Under the pieces are notes generated by a model. That model saw only the letters and a program-made list of their open reading frames with translations, searched no databases and was not told the origin of the DNA. The position numbers and the translations under genes were made by a program. 64,000 bases of DNA from JBBQYD01 sp942493075. Its GTDB lineage: Bacteria > Verrucomicrobiota > Verrucomicrobiia > Limisphaerales > UBA8199. Shown here in pieces: positions 60,564 to 64,000 of the stretch; positions within the stretch are counted from its first letter, which is position 1; every line of letters begins with the position of its first letter. Location: NCBI GenBank assembly GCA_942493075.1, contig OW818681.1, positions 372,001 through 436,000 on the forward strand, in the 5' to 3' direction.

Positions 60564-61328
60564 CTAGGAAGCCCCCATGGATTGAGCGACCCGAAGCATA
60601 TCCTCAGGCAACAACCGCAAATAATTGATAATGTGCTGTGCCGCCAGTTCGAGTGTCAGAGCGAAAACCAGCATTCCAGCAAGAATACGAACGGCAAAGC
60701 TCTCCGAGAATACGTTCATTTGCGGCACTGCGCGACCGAGCACAGTGAACACGAGCATCACCAGGAAGGAGATGGCCATGAGCGGAGCGGCAATTTGAAT
60801 GGCCACCACGAATACCTTGCTCGTGTGCCCTAGAATCCCGTAAAACATCGTCGCCGACGCGTGTTCGCCGCCAATTGGCAGGAAATCGTAAGTTCGTTGA
60901 AACCCGGCTAGGACGACGTGATGCAAATTCAGTGAGAACATCAGCATTGCCGCGAGGTAAAACAGAATCATGCCCGGGGCTTGCGTGCTGGTGTTGGTAA
61001 AGGGATCGAAAACACTACCCATGCTTAGCCCCATCTCGTTGGAAACAAGGCGGCCGCCGAAATCCACCGCGTAAAAGCACATCCGCGCCACGAAACCAAT
61101 CGCCAGACCCGCTGCCATTTCAGCGGCGAATAAACCGGTGAGATGCCCTAGAGTCCCAGGGTTCGCAGGTAACGGGCTGAGCGCCGGGGCAACCAGGATG
61201 GTCAAGGCTGCAGCAAGGGCTAATCGAACTCGAACAGGGATATTCGTCGCAGAAAACAGAGGGAAAACGCTCAGGAACGCCCCGGCACGGGTAAAAACCA
61301 GCATTCCCTTTTCCAGTTCCATTTCCAT
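60564..61328 (-). CDS. fliR: Flagellar biosynthesis protein FliR
   Basis: Integral export-gate protein of 254 residues with about six membrane spans. Typical are the N-terminal FTRAGAFLSVFPLFSATNIPVRVRLALAAALT, MAAGLAIGFVARMCFYAVDFGGRLVSNEMGL and the C-terminal VPQMNVFSESFAVRILAGMLV. It follows fliQ by seven bases. Confidence 0.94.
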   Translation of the reverse strand: MEMELEKGMLVFTRAGAFLSVFPLFSATNIPVRVRLALAAALTILVAPALSPLPANPGTLGHLTGLFAAEMAAGLAIGFVARMCFYAVDFGGRLVSNEMGLSMGSVFDPFTNTSTQAPGMILFYLAAMLMFSLNLHHVVLAGFQRTYDFLPIGGEHASATMFYGILGHTSKVFVVAIQIAAPLMAISFLVMLVFTVLGRAVPQMNVFSESFAVRILAGMLVFALTLELAAQHIINYLRLLPEDMLRVAQSMGAS

Positions 61329-61335
61329 GGCAAAA

Positions 61336-61605
61336 TCACTGAGTCATCTGGGGCATGTGCTGGATCACAGCCGTCGTGTATTCAATAAGCACACGGACGA
61401 TCCAGGGAAGTAGGATCAGCAGGAGAAGAATAACAGCCAGTGCCTTTGGAACGAAGGTAAGGGTTTGCTCGTTAATACCTGTCACGGCCTGGAAAAGGCT
61501 GACCATCAGGCCGACAACCATCGCGGCCCCCAGGCAGGGAGCTGCAATCAACACCGCCTGGAGCATCATGCCCTTCAGCAGTTCAACAGTGAATTCCGGA
61601 TTCAT
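61336..61605 (-). CDS. fliQ: Flagellar biosynthesis protein FliQ
   Basis: Export-gate subunit of 89 residues with two membrane spans. The family pattern MLQAVLIAAPCLGAAMVVGLMVSLFQAVTGINEQTLTFVPK is complete, and the second span has AVILLLLILLPWIVRVLIEYT. It starts 13 bases after fliP. Confidence 0.95.
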   Translation of the reverse strand: MNPEFTVELLKGMMLQAVLIAAPCLGAAMVVGLMVSLFQAVTGINEQTLTFVPKALAVILLLLILLPWIVRVLIEYTTAVIQHMPQMTQ

Positions 61606-61618
61606 GGCAGCAAACTAA

Positions 61619-62407
61619 TCAGGTCGCAAAACTTTGGATGAGTGACCGAACGACCAGCGCCCAGCCATCCACCAGAACGAACAGCAGCAGCTTCAGCGGC
61701 AAGGCGATCGTAGCGGGAGGCATCATCATCATACCCATGCTCATGAGCACAGTCGCCACGACGAGATCGATCAAAATGAACGGCACGAACAACAGGAACC
61801 CCATCTGGAACGCCGTTCGCAGTTCACTAATGATGAAAGCAGGGATCACGACTCGAATAGGCAGATTCTCTGGAGTCGTTGGAGCCATCTTGGCAAGGCC
61901 CACGAACAGCTCTAAATCACGCGGACGAGTTTGCTTCAACATAAACGTCGAAACGTGGGTTGAGGCACGATCAAGGGCCTGCTGGCTGGTCAGAGCTCCG
62001 GCGCGATAGGGCACCAGCGCATCCTGCTGCACCCTATCCCACACCGGGGACATGATGAAAAAGGTCATGAACAGCGAGAGGCCGATGATGATCTGATTTG
62101 AGGGAGCGCCTTGAAGCTGCAATGCAGTGCGCACGAACGAAAGCACAATCACGATCCGCGTGAAGCAGGTCATCAGCAGCAGGATCGACGGTGCAAGTGC
62201 CAACAGTGTCAGCGTAAACAGGATCTTGAGGCTGACATCGATATCCTGTTGTCCGCCAGTGTCCAGGGTAAGGCGGAACGGAAGTCCCGCCGCATTCGTT
62301 TGGACCTGGGCCGACGCTTCGTTGACGCCCAGTGACAGGAAGCCACCCAGCACCAAAGCCAGCAGGCAGAAGCGGAAAAATCTGGCGAACTGTGATGGCG
62401 TATTCAC
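61619..62407 (-). CDS. fliP: Flagellar biosynthesis protein FliP
   Basis: Export-gate core protein of 262 residues. It has a cleavable signal peptide, as FliP does (FFRFCLLALVLGGFLSLG), then four membrane spans. Diagnostic blocks are ALAPSILLLMTCFTRIVIVLSFVRTALQLQGAPSNQIIIGL, VVIPAFIISELRTAFQMGFLLFVPFILIDLVVATVLMSMGMMMMPP and LPLKLLLFVLVDGW. ATG 62407 overlaps the fliO stop. Confidence 0.96.
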   Translation of the reverse strand: MNTPSQFARFFRFCLLALVLGGFLSLGVNEASAQVQTNAAGLPFRLTLDTGGQQDIDVSLKILFTLTLLALAPSILLLMTCFTRIVIVLSFVRTALQLQGAPSNQIIIGLSLFMTFFIMSPVWDRVQQDALVPYRAGALTSQQALDRASTHVSTFMLKQTRPRDLELFVGLAKMAPTTPENLPIRVVIPAFIISELRTAFQMGFLLFVPFILIDLVVATVLMSMGMMMMPPATIALPLKLLLFVLVDGWALVVRSLIQSFAT

Positions 62408-62844
62408 GGATGCCCCTCCGGGGGGCGTCCAGGAGAAAAGGGTGTGATGCTGGACGGCACCTCGAACTCGGCATTCTCGTCCAGCGGTGAAAGCATTGAG
62501 ACTCCCGTTGGGCCGGATGCGATGAGAAAACGTTGACGGTCGTAACGCACGACGAGAATTGTCTGCCGGTTGCCCAGTGAACGGGCCTCACAGATGTCCA
62601 GCAGCGGAGCAGCCCGCCCGGTGCGGGGAAGAAGACGTTGCCAGTTGCGAAAGGCCCAAACGCCTCCGAAAAAGAGCGCGATGACCACAGCGAAAGCGCT
62701 GAAAACACGGATGATCGAAGGCCCGGCTGGCGGGAGGGGCAGGGGCTGTGGGAAGGCGTTGGTCTGTGCCAGCGTAGTCGCGCATGTGAGCACGGCGACC
62801 AGGAACAAACCCGCGCAAACCCTTGCTCGGGAAACTGTTCTCAT
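62404..62844 (-). CDS. fliO: Flagellar biosynthesis protein FliO
   Basis: Assembly factor for the FliP core, 146 residues. A signal peptide (to about residue 26), one membrane span (about residues 47-66, FSAFAVVIALFFGGVWAF) and a small cytoplasmic domain with LDICEARSLGNRQTILVVRYDRQRFLIASGPTGV match the family. ATG 62844 and the stop at 62404 overlap fliN and fliP, respectively, by 4 bases. Confidence 0.9.
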   Translation of the reverse strand: MRTVSRARVCAGLFLVAVLTCATTLAQTNAFPQPLPLPPAGPSIIRVFSAFAVVIALFFGGVWAFRNWQRLLPRTGRAAPLLDICEARSLGNRQTILVVRYDRQRFLIASGPTGVSMLSPLDENAEFEVPSSITPFSPGRPPEGHP

Positions 62845-63107
62845 GCTCCAGCCTCGTTCAACAACTCAGTGATCTTGATGCCAAATCGATTCTCCACCAC
62901 GACGACTTCGCCTCTGGCTACGAGCCTGCGATTGACCAGCAAACGGACCGGGCTGTCAGCGGTTTTGTCCAGTTGAACGACTGAACCTGCGCCGAGTTGC
63001 AGCACCTCTCGCATGGGCATTTGGCAACTGCCCAATTCAACCGTAAGAGTCACTGGCACATCAAGTAATACGCCAATATTTGCGGGGCTATCTGATAAGA
63101 CACTCAT
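62841..63107 (-). CDS. fliN: Flagellar motor switch protein FliN
   Basis: C-ring subunit of 88 residues, the short form with the SpoA domain only: VPVTLTVELGSCQMPMREVLQLGAGSVVQLDK, then LLVNRRLVARGEVVVVENRFGIKIT. ATG 63107 is used, since it overlaps the fliM stop (ATGA); the longer frame to 63149 runs inside fliM. Confidence 0.95.
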   Translation of the reverse strand: MSVLSDSPANIGVLLDVPVTLTVELGSCQMPMREVLQLGAGSVVQLDKTADSPVRLLVNRRLVARGEVVVVENRFGIKITELLNEAGA

Positions 63108-64000
63108 AGGATTTCTATCTTCTCCGGTTTGATCAGTTCCACCGCCCATTTACCGTCACTGGTGCCAAGGCGGCACCGGAACTTGGGAAGGCGCTCGATT
63201 TGGAGACAAAGACTTTCGGCACAGCCAGGCTCGAGCATCACCACATCTCCGGTTTTAAGGGAAGCCAGCTCTCCGGCGGTCATTTCGAGGTTGCGCCATT
63301 GGGCACTGAGCTCTACGGGGATGTCGTCCAGCATTGTGTTCCAGCGGGGCATGGCTGCGTTCGCTGTGGTGCCGGGTTTCTCCGGGTCACCCGGGCTGCC
63401 AAGCTGGCGCACCAGGTTTTCCACCGTGTAATACGGGAAAGCGAGTTGGACCTGTTCGATGCAGTCGCCCAGGCGCACCTCCATGGAGAGGCACAGCATC
63501 ACCGTATCGTGGGCGGCTGTTTGCAGAAATCGGGCATTGTTCTCATGCCCCACAATCACCGGACGAAGCTCCTGGTATTTCTGCCAAAGATTGCACCACT
63601 CACCGAGCATCACGTGCGTGACCTGGTCTTGCAGGGCGATCTCGATCTCGCTCAAATCACGGTTGGCGTTTACAGAATGCGCCGGGCCACCGAGCAGACG
63701 GTCAACCATCGTCAATCCGAGGCGGGGCGGAACATCAAGCAGGCAAATGCCGCGTTGCGGTTCGGCCTTGAAGAGCGTCAGATGCGTCGGGCTCGCCAGA
63801 CCCTCAATGAACTTCTGGTAAAGCACCGTCTGCAACTTCGACATCTGGATGTTCACCTCCAGGCGAAGGTAGATCGATAATCGCGCGCCCAGCGACCGAA
63901 TGAAGTCCTCGTGACGCAGGCGGATCTTGCGCAGCTCCGCAGGGGTCAGGAAAGCCGGCTGCCGAAAATCGCAAGGCTGGATGTCCTCCGCCCGAATCCG
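63104..64000 (-). CDS. fliM: Flagellar motor switch protein FliM (N-terminus beyond the right edge)
   Basis: C-ring protein that binds phosphorylated CheY. On the minus strand the frame is open from position 64000, and its first residues in the window (QPCDFRQPAFLTPAELRKIR) belong to FliM ahead of the middle domain. LHLTLFxAEP-like THLTLFKAEPQRGICLLDV and LGGPAH mark the middle domain. The C-terminal SpoA domain has ELSAQWRNLEMTAGELASLKTGDVVML. The CheY-binding N-terminal segment lies outside the window. The stop overlaps the fliN start. Confidence 0.95.
   Translation of the reverse strand, partial: RIRAEDIQPCDFRQPAFLTPAELRKIRLRHEDFIRSLGARLSIYLRLEVNIQMSKLQTVLYQKFIEGLASPTHLTLFKAEPQRGICLLDVPPRLGLTMVDRLLGGPAHSVNANRDLSEIEIALQDQVTHVMLGEWCNLWQKYQELRPVIVGHENNARFLQTAAHDTVMLCLSMEVRLGDCIEQVQLAFPYYTVENLVRQLGSPGDPEKPGTTANAAMPRWNTMLDDIPVELSAQWRNLEMTAGELASLKTGDVVMLEPGCAESLCLQIERLPKFRCRLGTSDGKWAVELIKPEKIEIL

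Noticed and set aside
63200..63880. 226-codon open frame opposite fliM
   Set aside because: It is antisense to a clear FliM gene.
1..64000. CRISPR array, prophage, rRNA or tRNA
   Set aside because: I saw no regularly spaced repeats, no phage structural genes, and no tRNA T-loop or rRNA-like sequence in the gaps; this was by eye only, and a covariance-model search would be decisive.

Overview
The window is a high-GC bacterial chromosome segment with densely packed genes. Its gene content suggests a free-living, motile member of the Verrucomicrobia, probably the Pedosphaera/Limisphaera side of the phylum. The pointers are a secreted ThuA, Tat-exported Gfo/Idh and YceI set, an IS200-like transposase with REP-type flanking hairpins, a DUF3516 helicase, and a one-strand flagellar cluster with two small unassigned genes. 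This placement is inferred from content, not from a marker-gene tree. I see no rRNA, tRNA or CRISPR array.

Layout. 1-4000: an ABC ATPase (cut by the left edge) behind a YtrA-type GntR regulator with a visible promoter and operator, a zinc-ribbon membrane protein, and a chemoreceptor preceded by a good sigma-28 promoter. 4078-12582: a Ski2-like helicase, a GAF protein, trpS, recF, polX and a nitroreductase. 12780-14040: a repeat-rich island around an IS200/RAYT-like transposase gene with a stop at codon 2. 14046-19871: acetate kinase, glucose-6-phosphate isomerase, a parvulin-type peptidyl-prolyl isomerase and SerA, all on the minus strand.

20014-28421 is the most accessory-looking part. It holds an AAA_21 ATPase gene overlapping a DUF4276 (TOPRIM-like) gene and followed by a DUF4261 gene, which I read as a candidate defence module. 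Then come mfd and a complete type IV toxin-antitoxin pair of the AbiE family. A 51-bp piece of mfd lies just beyond the AbiE pair. 29009-36213 carries an MsbA-like ABC exporter, a sugar aminotransferase (DegT family), an anchored hypothetical protein and the thuA-gfo/idh-yceI operon. 36353-45504 has a SWIM-SNF2 helicase, a uroporphyrinogen-decarboxylase-like protein, a Sel1-repeat protein, a ClC chloride channel and a BaiN/HI0933-like flavoprotein. In its middle, at about 42089-42371, is a chimeric relic: the 3' end of the flavoprotein gene joined to the 3' end of the UroD-like gene, which is the junction expected from an old tandem duplication.

45622-64000 is one minus-strand flagellar cluster. 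In transcription order it runs fliM (cut by the right edge), fliN, fliO, fliP, fliQ, fliR, flhB, flhA, flhF, an 82-aa membrane protein, fliA, motA, motB, an 85-aa cysteine-motif protein, flgF, flgG, flgA, flgH, flgI, flgJ (rod-binding part only), flgN, flgK and flgL. Most genes overlap by a few bases or are separated by only a few bases. FliA made here is the likely sigma factor for the chemoreceptor promoter at the other end of the window.
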